Assembly (NCBI RefSeq): GCF_023238445.1 | Contig: NZ_CP096658.1 | Coordinates: 3,224,001 to 3,288,000, forward strand | DNA length: 64,000 bases | Source of the DNA: Halorussus gelatinilyticus | Lineage (GTDB): Archaea > Halobacteriota > Halobacteria > Halobacteriales > Haladaptataceae | Reading direction: 5' to 3' | Part shown: piece by piece, positions 23,364 through 32,045 of the stretch | Layout: each line of letters starts with the position of its first letter | Numbering within the stretch: position 1 is the first letter of the stretch | Made by a program: the position numbers and the translations under genes | The notes under the pieces: model-generated | Told to the model about the DNA's origin: nothing | Seen by the model: only the letters and a program-made list of their open reading frames with translations | Databases searched by the model: none

Positions 23364-24191
23364 ATGTGGGGGAACCAAACAACCGTTACACGACGACTGG
23401 CGACGCTCGGCGTCGCGCTGTTGGTGATGACGAGTTTCGCAGGCATCGGAGTCGCAACGCTCGATACGGACGACTCGCAGTCCGAGGACGCGCAGGTCAG
23501 AGTCGCGCACCTCTCGCCCGACGCCGGGCCGGTCGACGTACTCGTGGACGGCCAACCCGTGCTCGAAGGCGTCGAGTTCGGCACCGTCAGCGACTACCTC
23601 GCGCTTCCGGCGGGCGACCACACGGTGACGATTCGGACCGCCGAGAACGAGACGGTCCTCTTCGAGGGCAACGTTTCGGTCGAGGCGGGGAACCGCTACA
23701 CCATCGCGGCCATCGGTGAGGTGTCCGAAGATACCTTCCGTCCGGCCGTCTTCCGAGACAACTTCGAGACGCCCAGCGACGGGAACGCCACGGTCCGACT
23801 GATTCACGCGTCGCCCGACGCGCCCGCGGTGGACGTGACGGTCGCCGGCACTGACACGGTGCTGTACGACAACGTCTCGTTCGGGAACGCGAGCGAGTAC
23901 GTCTCCGTCCCGGCAGGTGACTACGGGCTCCAAATCCGACCCGCGACCGCCGACAACGACGGCGAGGTCGTGACCACGGTCAACGTCTCGCTGGAGAGCG
24001 GCGCGGCGTACACGGCCATCGCGTCGGGCTACCTCTCGCCCGACGACGAACCCGCCGACGCACCCTTCGAGCTCATCCTCGCCACCGATTCCGGCGGGAT
24101 GATGGGCACGACGACGGGGATGATGGGGACCGAGACCGAGACGATGGGCAACGAGACGATGGGTAACGAGACGACCACGGAAGAGATGTGA
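23364..24191 (+). CDS. DUF4397 surface protein with Met-rich tail
   Basis: 275 residues. A signal/anchor helix (11-32) precedes two DUF4397 repeats: 'VRVAHLSPDAGPVDVLVDGQPVLEGVEFG' to about 130 and 'VRLIHASPDAPAVDVTVAGTDTVLYDNVSFG' to about 230. R-x-x-H-x-S-P-D-A-P-x-V-D-V is the family hallmark. Many N-x-S/T sites suggest N-glycosylation. The last 45 residues alternate MMGT, MGNET and Thr/Glu, giving about nine Met in 35 residues. The protein should be exported; its role is unknown. A promoter-like 'gatttatgg' is 28-36 bases upstream. A paralogue follows 162 bases later. Confidence 0.87.
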   Translation: MWGNQTTVTRRLATLGVALLVMTSFAGIGVATLDTDDSQSEDAQVRVAHLSPDAGPVDVLVDGQPVLEGVEFGTVSDYLALPAGDHTVTIRTAENETVLFEGNVSVEAGNRYTIAAIGEVSEDTFRPAVFRDNFETPSDGNATVRLIHASPDAPAVDVTVAGTDTVLYDNVSFGNASEYVSVPAGDYGLQIRPATADNDGEVVTTVNVSLESGAAYTAIASGYLSPDDEPADAPFELILATDSGGMMGTTTGMMGTETETMGNETMGNETTTEEM

Positions 24192-24353
24192 CGAGACGGG
24201 AGCGTCGCCGGTGAACGCCTCGCCGTAAGCCACGTTTCGGGAAATTTTTTCGGTCCTAATTCGTCAAATCGCGCCCTTGAGTGATTCTATCGCGGCTTAC
24301 GCACTCACACGGTCGTTGCGCTTTATTTCGGTCGGTGTCGCAACTGGTGGCGT

Positions 24354-25220
24354 ATGACGGGAGAGAATTCGACACTGACGCGCACGGTAGCCGTCGGCCT
24401 CGCGCTGGTCCTCGTCGCCAGTTTCGGCGTCGGGTCCGTGGCCAGCCTCGGCGACGGGTCGGTCGCCTCGACCGCCCAAGACGCCGAGGGCGAACCCACG
24501 GAGGTCCGCATCGCACACATGTCACCCGACGCGCCCGCGGTGGACGTCCGGGTGGACAACCAGACCCTCTTCCGAAACGTCGAATACGGCGACGTGACCG
24601 AGTTCGCGGAACTCGAACCCGGCGAGCATCAGGTCACCATCGTCACCGCCGACAACGAGAGCACCGTCTTCGAGGGCACCGTCTCGCTCCGCGCCAACGA
24701 GAGCTACACGGTCGCGGCCGCGGGCGAGGTCTCGGAGAACGCGACCGAGCAGTTCGCGCCAGTCGTCCTCCGGACCGACCCGCCGGTTCCAAGTGAGAAC
24801 GAGTCAGCGGTCCGAGTAGCGCACTTCTCGCCCGACGCCGGGCCGGTCGACGTGACCGTCGCGGACTCCGGCGCGGTCCTCGCCGACAACGTGACGTTCG
24901 GCAACGCGAGCGACTACCTGACCGTCCCCTCGGGGGTCTACGAAATCGAGGTCCGGGCGGCCGCCGAGGACAACAACGGCACGGTCGTCGCCACCTTCAA
25001 CGAGAGTCTCCGAGGCGGCACGGCCTACACCGCCTTCGCGGCCGGGTACGCCTCTCCCGGTGACGCGCCGGTGAACGAGTCGCTCGACCTGTTCGTGGGC
25101 GTGGACGCCAGCCGGCAGATGACGAACGCGAGCGAGACCCAGCGAACCGACCGCGCTAAGCAGCCAGAACAGGCCGAGGAGACGACCACGGCACCGGGCG
25201 AGACGACGACGGAAGCGTAG
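24354..25220 (+). CDS. DUF4397 surface protein, second copy
   Basis: 288 residues. Same plan as the preceding gene: signal helix at 9-27, DUF4397 repeats beginning 'VRIAHMSPDAPAVDVRVDNQTLF' and 'VRVAHFSPDAGPVDVTVADSGAVL', Asn-glycosylation sequons, then a Thr/Glu/Gln-rich tail without the Met-rich repeats. The tandem arrangement and shared phrases ('NVTFGNASDYLTVPSG' against 'NVSFGNASEYVSVPAG') point to gene duplication followed by divergence of the tails. Own promoter with 'gctttattt' about 30 bases upstream, so the two can be regulated separately. Confidence 0.87.
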   Translation: MTGENSTLTRTVAVGLALVLVASFGVGSVASLGDGSVASTAQDAEGEPTEVRIAHMSPDAPAVDVRVDNQTLFRNVEYGDVTEFAELEPGEHQVTIVTADNESTVFEGTVSLRANESYTVAAAGEVSENATEQFAPVVLRTDPPVPSENESAVRVAHFSPDAGPVDVTVADSGAVLADNVTFGNASDYLTVPSGVYEIEVRAAAEDNNGTVVATFNESLRGGTAYTAFAAGYASPGDAPVNESLDLFVGVDASRQMTNASETQRTDRAKQPEQAEETTTAPGETTTEA

Positions 25221-25270
25221 CGAACGACCAAAACGTAGCGAACGACCGAAGCGTAGTGGAACCCGGCGGC

Positions 25271-25762
25271 TCACTCGCCGCTGGCTTCGATTTTTTCCGC
25301 GACGGCGGTCAACTGCTCGCGGCGTTGCTCGCGCGCGGCGTCCCTGAGCGCTTGCTGGTTCTGACTCGGGCAGTCTAAGTCCGGTACCTCGGTCGGCGTG
25401 CCGTCGTCGTCCAGCGCGACGAACGTGAAGAAGGAGGTGGTCGTCTCGCGCTCCTCGCCCTTCCGGGGGTCCTCGGCGCGCACGTCCACCTTCACGTCGA
25501 TGCTGGTCCGGCCGGTGTCGAAGACGAACGCCTCCACGATGGCGACTTCCCCGAGGTCGATGGGCGAGATGAAGTCCACGTGGTCCATCGACGCCGTGAC
25601 GCACTGGTGGTTCGAGAACCGCATCGCTGCGATGGCCCCGCAGATGTCCATCCAGTGGAGGACGGCACCCCCGAGCGCCCGGCCGAGGTTGTTGGTGTCG
25701 TTGGGCAACAGGAGTTCGGTCATCTCGGTGTACGAGTCCATCAGCGTCGCTGTGTCCGACAT
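25271..25762 (-). CDS. acyl-CoA thioesterase (hotdog fold, YciA/BACH type)
   Basis: 163 residues from ATG 25762. 'TELLLPNDTNNLGRALGGAVLHWMDICGAIAAMRFSN' is the classic thioesterase stretch, with the catalytic Asn/Asp pair (P-x-D-T-N-x-x-G-x-x-x-G-G-x-x-x-x-x-M-D). 'MDHVDFISPIDLGEVAIVEAFV' and 'DVKVDVRAEDPRKGEE' complete the hotdog. It hydrolyses acyl-CoA to free acid and CoA, probably in lipid or amino-acid catabolism. The C-terminus is a charged helix. Upstream frame could start at 25771 or 25789 without changing the domain. Confidence 0.9.
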   Translation of the reverse strand: MSDTATLMDSYTEMTELLLPNDTNNLGRALGGAVLHWMDICGAIAAMRFSNHQCVTASMDHVDFISPIDLGEVAIVEAFVFDTGRTSIDVKVDVRAEDPRKGEERETTTSFFTFVALDDDGTPTEVPDLDCPSQNQQALRDAAREQRREQLTAVAEKIEASGE

Positions 25763-25976
25763 CGTTCGCATCCTCGCGTTCGGGGACAATCCCGTTTTCG
25801 CCTCGCGTGTTCGTCACCGGTAGTCCGTATCGAGTTCGGAGTACCGAGAGCATTCCCTCGGGTAACCGTCCGATTCCCGGCCGAGATGGCGGATTTCCTC
25901 ACCGGGAAACTCTCGGCGGGCTGGTATTTCTCTCGGCACCGACAACGGTAAAAAGGGATAGCGTGTAAGGCGAACG

Positions 25977-27278
25977 ATGAGCGATTCAGCCGAGTTGGAC
26001 GCCGGAGACGGCGAGGGCAGTGTCCGCGTCCTCGGGACCGCCCACGTCTCCGCAGACAGCGTCGAGGAGGTCCGCGAGACCATCGACGAGGAGCGCCCCG
26101 ACGTGGTCGCGGTCGAACTCGACGAGGGCAGGTATCGCCAGATGCAGGGCGAGGTGGCCCAAGACCTCGAACCCTCGGACCTGCTCGAAGGGAACACCGT
26201 CTTCCAGTTCATCGCCTACTGGATGCTGTCGTACGTACAGGCCCAGATGGGCGACCGCTTCGACATCGAACCCGGCGCGGACATGCAGGCCGCCATCGAG
26301 GCCGCCGAGTCGGTCGGGAGCGAGGTCGCGCTGGTGGACCGGGACATCCAGCTGACCATCCAGCGCTTCTGGGCGCGGATGAGTTTCTTCGAGAAGTTGC
26401 GGATGGTCTGGGAACTCTGTCTGGCGATGGTCGGCATCGGCGAACCCGAGGAGGACGAGGAGTTCGACATCGAGGAGCTGACCGACGGCGACGTGGTGAC
26501 GGCGATGATGGAGGAGTTCCGCCAGTTCTCGCCCGGCGGCGCGGAGGCGCTCATCGACGAGCGCGACGCGTTCATCGCCCACCGACTCGTCCAGTTGCGC
26601 GACGCGGGCCACGACGTGCTGGCGGTCGTCGGCGCGGGCCACCGCGCCGGTATCGAGGAGTATCTCGACCACCCCGAGCGCCTGCCGCCGATGGAGGAGT
26701 TGGTCGGCACCGAGTCGGGGAGTCGGTTCTCGCTGTTCAAAATCTTCGGCTACCTGATCACGGTCGGCTTCCTCGGATTCTTCTTCCTGCTGTTCATGGC
26801 GGGCGTGCGCGACACGTTCCTCCTGAAGGTGTTCGCGGCGTGGTTCCTGTTCAACGGCGTCTTCGCGTTCGGACTGGCGAAACTGGCGGGTGCGCGCTGG
26901 ACCTCGGCGGGCGTCGGCGGCGCGGTCGCGTGGCTGACGAGCGTCAACCCCCTGCTCGCGCCGGGGTGGTTCGCGGGCTACGTCGAACTGAGGTACACCT
27001 CGGTCAACGTCGGCGACATCGCCAAGCTCAACGACCTCATGAGCGACGAGGAGACGCCGCTCAAGGACCTCCTCGGCCAGATGCTCGACGTACCGCTGTT
27101 CCGTCTCATCGCCATCGTGGCGATGACGAACGTCGGGAGCATGATAGCGAGCTTCGCCTTCCCGTTCGTCGTCCTGCCGTTGCTGGGGTCGCAGGTCGGC
27201 GGCGTCGATCAAATAACCGACTGGATGATACAGGGCGCACAGAACAGCGCGGACCTCATCGTCCGGACGCTCACATGA
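25977..27278 (+). CDS. TraB family membrane protein
   Basis: 433 residues. The N-terminal half is a TraB/GumN domain: 'VRVLGTAHVSADSVEEV', 'PDVVAVELDEGRYRQM' and 'DVLAVVGAGHRAGIEEYL', the conserved G-x-x-H-V, E-L-D-x-x-R and V-V-G-x-G-H elements. The C-terminal half has four or five membrane helices starting near 262 ('FGYLITVGFLGFFFLLFMAG'). TraB of enterococci shuts down pheromone; GumN-like members are proposed metalloproteases; the archaeal role is unknown. Stop overlaps an ATG (ATGA) of a 12-codon mini-frame leading to the next gene. Confidence 0.88.
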   Translation: MSDSAELDAGDGEGSVRVLGTAHVSADSVEEVRETIDEERPDVVAVELDEGRYRQMQGEVAQDLEPSDLLEGNTVFQFIAYWMLSYVQAQMGDRFDIEPGADMQAAIEAAESVGSEVALVDRDIQLTIQRFWARMSFFEKLRMVWELCLAMVGIGEPEEDEEFDIEELTDGDVVTAMMEEFRQFSPGGAEALIDERDAFIAHRLVQLRDAGHDVLAVVGAGHRAGIEEYLDHPERLPPMEELVGTESGSRFSLFKIFGYLITVGFLGFFFLLFMAGVRDTFLLKVFAAWFLFNGVFAFGLAKLAGARWTSAGVGGAVAWLTSVNPLLAPGWFAGYVELRYTSVNVGDIAKLNDLMSDEETPLKDLLGQMLDVPLFRLIAIVAMTNVGSMIASFAFPFVVLPLLGSQVGGVDQITDWMIQGAQNSADLIVRTLT

Positions 27279-27309
27279 GCGAGCGCGTCGAGACGGAGGT
27301 GGACGCGCC

Positions 27310-27927
27310 GTGAAGGTGGGGTCGATTCGGTTCGGGACGCGCGAACTGCTGGACATCGCCGTCGCGTGGGCGGCCCTGAGCGTCGCGTTCGCGCTGTTCT
27401 TCGGGGGCGGTGGCCGAACGATTCTCTACCGGCCCGGCGTCCTCGTCGGCCTGCTCCCGGCGAGTCTCGTCACCGCGGGACTCGGCTTTCTCCTCCACGA
27501 GATGGCCCACAAGGTGACGGCGATTCGGTTCGGACAGGTCGCGGAGTTCCGCGCCGACTACGGGATGCTCTTCCTCGCGGTGGCGGGCGCGCTGGCCGGC
27601 TTCCTCTTCGCCGCGCCGGGCGCGGTGTACCACCAAGGACGGGCGACGCTCCGGGAGAACGGTCTCATCGCGCTCGCCGGACCGCTGACCAACGTCGCGC
27701 TCGGGATGGTGTTCTTCCCGCTGGAACTCCTGCTGGGCGGGACCCTCGGGAGCGTCGCGGCGCTCGGCGTCCGCATCAACTTCCTGCTGGCGGGCTTCAA
27801 CATGATTCCGTTCGGCCCGCTCGACGGCAACACGGTCAAGACGTGGAGCATCCCGGCGTTTCTGGGATTCGGCCTGCCCTGCTTCGCGCTGGCGGCGTGG
27901 GCGTTCTTCGGCCTCTCGTTCGTCTGA
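27310..27927 (+). CDS. site-2 protease-like M50 metalloprotease
   Basis: 205 residues from GTG 27310. An H-E-x-x-H motif appears as 'LLHEMAHKVTAIRFGQ' (H-E-M-A-H) in the second or third helix, and a late 'NMIPFGPLDGNTVKTW' supplies the conserved (N-x-x-P-x-x-x-L-D-G) Asp, the M50 zinc ligands. Several membrane helices surround them. It would cleave substrates within the membrane. Between the TraB gene and this start lies a 12-codon frame (27275-27313, starting ATGA at the TraB stop) whose own TGA overlaps this GTG, a layout suited to translational coupling. Confidence 0.86.
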   Translation: MKVGSIRFGTRELLDIAVAWAALSVAFALFFGGGGRTILYRPGVLVGLLPASLVTAGLGFLLHEMAHKVTAIRFGQVAEFRADYGMLFLAVAGALAGFLFAAPGAVYHQGRATLRENGLIALAGPLTNVALGMVFFPLELLLGGTLGSVAALGVRINFLLAGFNMIPFGPLDGNTVKTWSIPAFLGFGLPCFALAAWAFFGLSFV

Positions 27928-27970
27928 GAGCCGGTTCGTTTTCGGTCGGCACGACCTCGCTACCGGGCGG

Positions 27971-29266
27971 TCAGTCTCCCGAAGAGAACGAGAAGAGCGA
28001 GGAGAACGACCGCTCGGGCGTGGTCGGCTCCTCGACCTGCGTCCAGACCAGCACCACGCCCACCGCGGCGAGCGCCGCGCCGAACGCGAACGGCACGACG
28101 AAGCCGAACGAGACGAGGAATCCGGAGACGAGGGGACCGAACGCCACGCCGAACCCGAACGCCATCGTCAACACCGAGAGCGTCGTCCCCGACTGCCCCT
28201 CGGGTGCGAGGTCGCCGGCCAGCGCGAGCGCGGGCGCGAACACCATCGCCCCGGCCGCGCCCTGAACGAACCGGGCCGCGAACATCAGCCACGGGTCGTA
28301 GACGAGTCCCTGGACCAACGTGGTGGGGACGAGCAGTATCGTCCCGACGACGATGAAGCCCTTCCGTCCGTAGAAGTCGGTCGCGCGTCCGATGGGGACC
28401 TGCAGCAGTATCTGCGCGAGGACGAACGCCGCGAACTGGAGACCGAACAGCGTCGGCCCCTGGTCGAGTCTGGCGTTGATGATGTCGCCGAGCGTGGCGA
28501 ACAGCGCGATGCCGACCGCCATGAAGAAGGAGACGACGCCGAGCGTGAACACGGGGTCGAGTATCCCTCGACCGCGACGGTCGATGACCTCGATTCCCCC
28601 GAGTCTTCGGTCGTCCTCGTCGGTCGCCGGAGCCTCGGGGTCCCGAATCAGGAACAGGATGAGGAAGAAACTGATGGTCGCCGTCAGCGTGGCGAAGTAG
28701 AACGCGGCGTCGAACCCGCTGAACGCGACTCGTAGCGGTCCGAGGTCGATCGCGTACGGTCCGGCCGAGACCACGACGCCCGCCGCGACCGGGCCGACGC
28801 CGAAACCGACCAATCGGAACGTGTTGTACGTCCCCATGTTCCCGCCGCGGTTCGACGAGGACGCGAGGTCGTTGACGAGCGCGACCGTCGTCGGGATGAT
28901 GAGCGCGCCGGCGATTCCCTGCAACACCCGGAGTCCGAGGAGGTGCCAGTAGGTGGACGCCAGCGAGTACGAGAAGCTCGCGGTACCGATGAGGACGAGA
29001 CCGACCAGTACGAACACCTTGCGTCGTCCCGTTCGGTCCGAGAGCCGCCCGGTGAACGGCTGTAACGGACTGTTGACGAACCCGAACAGCGAGAGCACGA
29101 TGCCGGTGACGGCGACCTCGCTCAGCCCGAAGGTGGTCCCGGAGACGGCCTCGTTTCCGATGAACAGCGGCAGGACCACGATGAGAAACGAGTTGCCGAC
29201 GGACTCGGTCATGCGGGCCAGCGCCAGCGTCACGACCTGCGGATCGACGCCCAGTCGGTTCGACAT
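27971..29266 (-). CDS. MFS transporter
   Basis: 431 residues with about twelve hydrophobic helices. The first half carries the MFS motif 'GFVNSPLQPFTGRLSDRTGRRKVFV' (G-x-x-x-D-R-x-G-R-R) between helices 2 and 3, and the second half repeats it as 'PIGRATDFYGRKGFIVV'. A charged cytoplasmic loop 'RDPEAPATDEDDRRLGGIEVIDRRGRG' joins the halves. It resembles drug/proton antiporters, but substrate is unknown. Converges with the M50 gene (43-base gap). Confidence 0.9.
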   Translation of the reverse strand: MSNRLGVDPQVVTLALARMTESVGNSFLIVVLPLFIGNEAVSGTTFGLSEVAVTGIVLSLFGFVNSPLQPFTGRLSDRTGRRKVFVLVGLVLIGTASFSYSLASTYWHLLGLRVLQGIAGALIIPTTVALVNDLASSSNRGGNMGTYNTFRLVGFGVGPVAAGVVVSAGPYAIDLGPLRVAFSGFDAAFYFATLTATISFFLILFLIRDPEAPATDEDDRRLGGIEVIDRRGRGILDPVFTLGVVSFFMAVGIALFATLGDIINARLDQGPTLFGLQFAAFVLAQILLQVPIGRATDFYGRKGFIVVGTILLVPTTLVQGLVYDPWLMFAARFVQGAAGAMVFAPALALAGDLAPEGQSGTTLSVLTMAFGFGVAFGPLVSGFLVSFGFVVPFAFGAALAAVGVVLVWTQVEEPTTPERSFSSLFSFSSGD

Positions 29267-29362
29267 CAGCCGTGACTCACCGTCTCTGGCCGGGTCATGC
29301 GACGAACTCCGTCGTCGCTACGGAATACCGTTGTGAAGGCGGAAGCCGACGACGCGGTTCGG

Positions 29363-29608
29363 TCACTTCGCGCCGGCCTCGCTTCGGACGACCACCTCGT
29401 CGTCGGTCACCGACTCGACTTCGGTCTCCTGTAGCGTGTAATCCTCCGCGTCGCCCCAGTCGAACCGTCGTTTGACGGATTCGGACAGGTCCGAATCGAG
29501 GTTCACGTGGACGACACCGGCATCGACCTTCATCACGGTACCGATGGATTCGCCGTCCGCCGCCACGACCTGTTTCCCCTGATCGGCCTCGGTAATCGGT
29601 TCGCTCAT
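29363..29608 (-). CDS. PRC-barrel-like small protein
   Basis: 81 residues. 'ITEADQGKQVVAADGESIGTVMKVDAGVVHVNLDSDL' matches the beta-rich PRC-barrel pattern (G-x-x-V-x-x-x-D-G-x-x-I-G-x-V), followed by 'VKRRFDWGD...YTLQETEVESVTDDEVVVRSE'. Such domains mediate RNA-processing or photosynthetic-complex assembly in other groups; in haloarchaea they are abundant and uncharacterised. Stands alone downstream of purM's divergent promoter. Confidence 0.72.
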   Translation of the reverse strand: MSEPITEADQGKQVVAADGESIGTVMKVDAGVVHVNLDSDLSESVKRRFDWGDAEDYTLQETEVESVTDDEVVVRSEAGAK

Positions 29609-29782
29609 GGACGTAGCGGCGACGCCGCGGACAAAGAGTGCTGTGGGCGGGGACTGATAGGAGTCCGCCGGGAGGGTGGCGACCGTTTCGCGACTCGAAG
29701 CGGTCGAGAGAGTCGTCCGACTCGAACCGCTCGCCCGAGGACAAACGGTGGAACTTTACTCGCGCGACGCGCCCGTCCCACC

Positions 29783-30781
29783 ATGAGCGAAGAGGAGGAA
29801 CTCACCTACGCGGACGCAGGGGTGGACATCGAGGCCAGCGAGGCCGCGACCGCGGCGCTGGTCGGTGCCGTGGGCGACATCGACGAGAGCGAGTACGCGG
29901 GCCTGCTCGACATCGGCGACCGCTACCTCGCGCTGGCGACCGACGGCGTGGGCACGAAACTGCTCGTCGCGGAAGCGTTGGGCGACTACTCCACGGTCGG
30001 CATCGACTGCATCGCCATGAACGCCAACGACCTCGTGGCGTCGGGGGTCGAACCCGTCGCGTTCGTGGACTACCTCGCGGTGGACGAGCCGAGCGAAGCG
30101 TTCTCTCAGCAGGTCGGCGACGGACTCGCAGCGGGTGCCGAGGAGGCCGGCGTCGCGCTAGTCGGCGGCGAGACGGCCGTGATGCCCGAGGTCATCAAGG
30201 GACTCGACCTCGCCGGGGCGTGCGTCGGTCTCGCGCCGAAAGACGCCGTCTTCCCCGGCGAGGCCGAGGTCGGCGACGCGCTGGTCGGGTTCCCCGCCAG
30301 CGGCATCCACTCGAACGGCCTGACCTTGGCGCGCGAGGCAGCGACCCGCAACTACGACTACGACGACCCGTTCCCGCTCGACACCGAGGCCGACACCGCT
30401 GGCGGCGAGGGGTCGCCGTCCGTCGGCGAGGTCCTGCTGGAACCGACGCGCATCTACACCTACCTGCTCGACCACCTGCGCGGCCGTGAGGTCCACGCCG
30501 CGGCGCACGTCACCGGCGGCGGGTGGACCAACCTCTCGCGGATGGGCACGCTCCGCTACGAGGTTACCGACCCGTTCGACGCCCACCCGGTCTTCGAGTT
30601 CGTCCAGCGGGAGGGCAACGTCGGCGACGAGGAGATGCACCGGACGTTCAACATGGGCACCGGCTTCGTCGTCGCGCTCCCCGAGGACGACGCCGAATCG
30701 CTGGCCGCCGAGACCGACGGCCGAATCGTCGGAGAGGTCCGCGAGGGCGACTGCGTGGCGATTCGCGGCCTCGAACTGTAG
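29783..30781 (+). CDS. purM: phosphoribosylformylglycinamidine cyclo-ligase
   Basis: 332 residues from ATG 29783; the open frame extends upstream but the sequence there is not protein-like. Fifth step of purine synthesis: ATP-dependent ring closure of FGAM to aminoimidazole ribonucleotide. Motifs: 'LTYADAGVDIEAS' at the start, 'LALATDGVGTKLLVA', 'MNANDLVASGVEPVAFVDYLAV', 'LVGGETAVMPEV', 'FPASGIHSNGLTLAR' and 'AAHVTGGGWTNLSRM', all characteristic of PurM. Monocistronic; other pur genes are not in the window. Confidence 0.96.
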   Translation: MSEEEELTYADAGVDIEASEAATAALVGAVGDIDESEYAGLLDIGDRYLALATDGVGTKLLVAEALGDYSTVGIDCIAMNANDLVASGVEPVAFVDYLAVDEPSEAFSQQVGDGLAAGAEEAGVALVGGETAVMPEVIKGLDLAGACVGLAPKDAVFPGEAEVGDALVGFPASGIHSNGLTLAREAATRNYDYDDPFPLDTEADTAGGEGSPSVGEVLLEPTRIYTYLLDHLRGREVHAAAHVTGGGWTNLSRMGTLRYEVTDPFDAHPVFEFVQREGNVGDEEMHRTFNMGTGFVVALPEDDAESLAAETDGRIVGEVREGDCVAIRGLEL

Positions 30782-30889
30782 CGACGGAGCGGGAATCGAC
30801 CGGTGACGTCCACGCCGAAGTATCGTTCTACCGCGTCTCGGTTCGCGGCCACAAGACGCTACACGAATCGCGTCGTACCGCCGCAGGCC

Positions 30890-31099
30890 ATGACGGCAGT
30901 AAAAATCATCAAGGTTCTCGGCACGTCCGAGGAGGGATGGGAGCAGGCCGCTCAGGAGGCGGTCGAGCAGGCGAGTCACACCATCGACGACATCCACGGC
31001 GTCGAAGTCGAGGACTGGACCGCCGACGTGGAGAACGGCGAGATACAGGAGTACAAGACCACCGTCGAAGTCGCGTTCCCGGTCCACGAACAGCAGTGA
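30890..31099 (+). CDS. dodecin (flavin-binding)
   Basis: 69 residues from ATG 30890. Twelve-subunit flavin-storage protein. 'VKIIKVLGTSEEGWEQAAQEAVEQASHTIDDIHGVEVEDWTADVENGEIQEYKTTVEVAFPV' contains the diagnostic S-x-x-S/G-W (here SEEGW) and V-x-x-W (VEDWTA) with the Trp that stacks on flavin dimers, and Q-E-Y-K in the beta strand. Haloarchaeal dodecins bind riboflavin and protect it. The upstream frame start at 30803 is not used by the family. Confidence 0.94.
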   Translation: MTAVKIIKVLGTSEEGWEQAAQEAVEQASHTIDDIHGVEVEDWTADVENGEIQEYKTTVEVAFPVHEQQ

Positions 31100-31131
31100 C
31101 GCGACCGGCGCGGTCGGACCGAACCGGTCGA

Positions 31132-31950
31132 TTATTCTTCCAGATTCGCGACGTCCTGCGGTGCTGGCTCCCACGCCGCAGACTCCTGCGCCGCGGTCAG
31201 ACCGTACCCCAGTAGGAACCACGGCGTCGTCACCAGCGCGAACGCGACCGCGCCGCCCCCGTCCGCGGACCCGTACCCCGTCGCGACGGAGTACATCGTA
31301 CCCGCGACCACGAGGGGAGCGACCGGCACCAACGGCCGGAGCGACCCCCTGTCGCGGACCGCCGACCCGACGACGGACATCGAGACGAACGCCGCGGCCA
31401 TCGCAGGGAGGAGGACGTACGACTGGGGTTCGAAGGCGTCGCCGACCAGCACGTCGTAGTACTCGGTCGCCACGAGCGCGACGAACACGCCGACCGGAAT
31501 CCAAAGGGTCCGGCGCGGCGTCAACGGTCGGTACCGGTCGGTCCGGGCGGCGAAGACGCCGACGACGAGGAGAATCACCGCGAGCGTCGAGAGAGCCATC
31601 CGGAGGATACCGCCCATCCCGAGGCTCCCGGAACCTCGCAGTCGGTACTCGTAGTACTCGCCCCGATACCGGACGTACTCGTGGTTCGAGAGGGCCTCGT
31701 AGGCCGCGGCGTGTTCGCCGGTCCACACGTCGTCGGAGATTTCCCGGTCCAGCGCCTGCTCGAAGCGGTCCCGCGCGACCGGTGGGAGATCGTCGTAGGC
31801 GACGGTTTCGCCTGGCGACTGCTCGCCGACCTGCTGGACGTTCGTGACGGAATAGGCGGTCTCGCCGTGGTGCGGGAAGAGATAGAGCGGATGGGCGAGG
31901 AGCGCGAGACCGAGGACGACGAGGAGGACGCCGGCGGACCGAGCGTTCAT
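31132..31950 (-). CDS. multi-pass membrane protein of unknown function
   Basis: 272 residues. Helix 1 at 7-24 ('VLLVVLGLALLAHPLYLF') is followed by an outside domain of about 90 residues ('YDDLPPVARDRFEQALDREI', 'YEALSNHEYVRYRGEYYEYRL') and then five more helices. The loop with 'L-P-P-x-A-R-x-x-F-x-x-A-L' is recurrent in haloarchaeal membrane proteins. No enzymatic motif. Converges with dodecin. Confidence 0.7.
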   Translation of the reverse strand: MNARSAGVLLVVLGLALLAHPLYLFPHHGETAYSVTNVQQVGEQSPGETVAYDDLPPVARDRFEQALDREISDDVWTGEHAAAYEALSNHEYVRYRGEYYEYRLRGSGSLGMGGILRMALSTLAVILLVVGVFAARTDRYRPLTPRRTLWIPVGVFVALVATEYYDVLVGDAFEPQSYVLLPAMAAAFVSMSVVGSAVRDRGSLRPLVPVAPLVVAGTMYSVATGYGSADGGGAVAFALVTTPWFLLGYGLTAAQESAAWEPAPQDVANLEE

Positions 31951-32045
31951 ACTCGGCGTCTCGGCGGCGCGAGTAAACCTCTTCTGGTGTCGCCCAGCCG
32001 ACGTGTCTGGCGGGGATTCGGACGAGAAGTCGAGACGGAACGACG

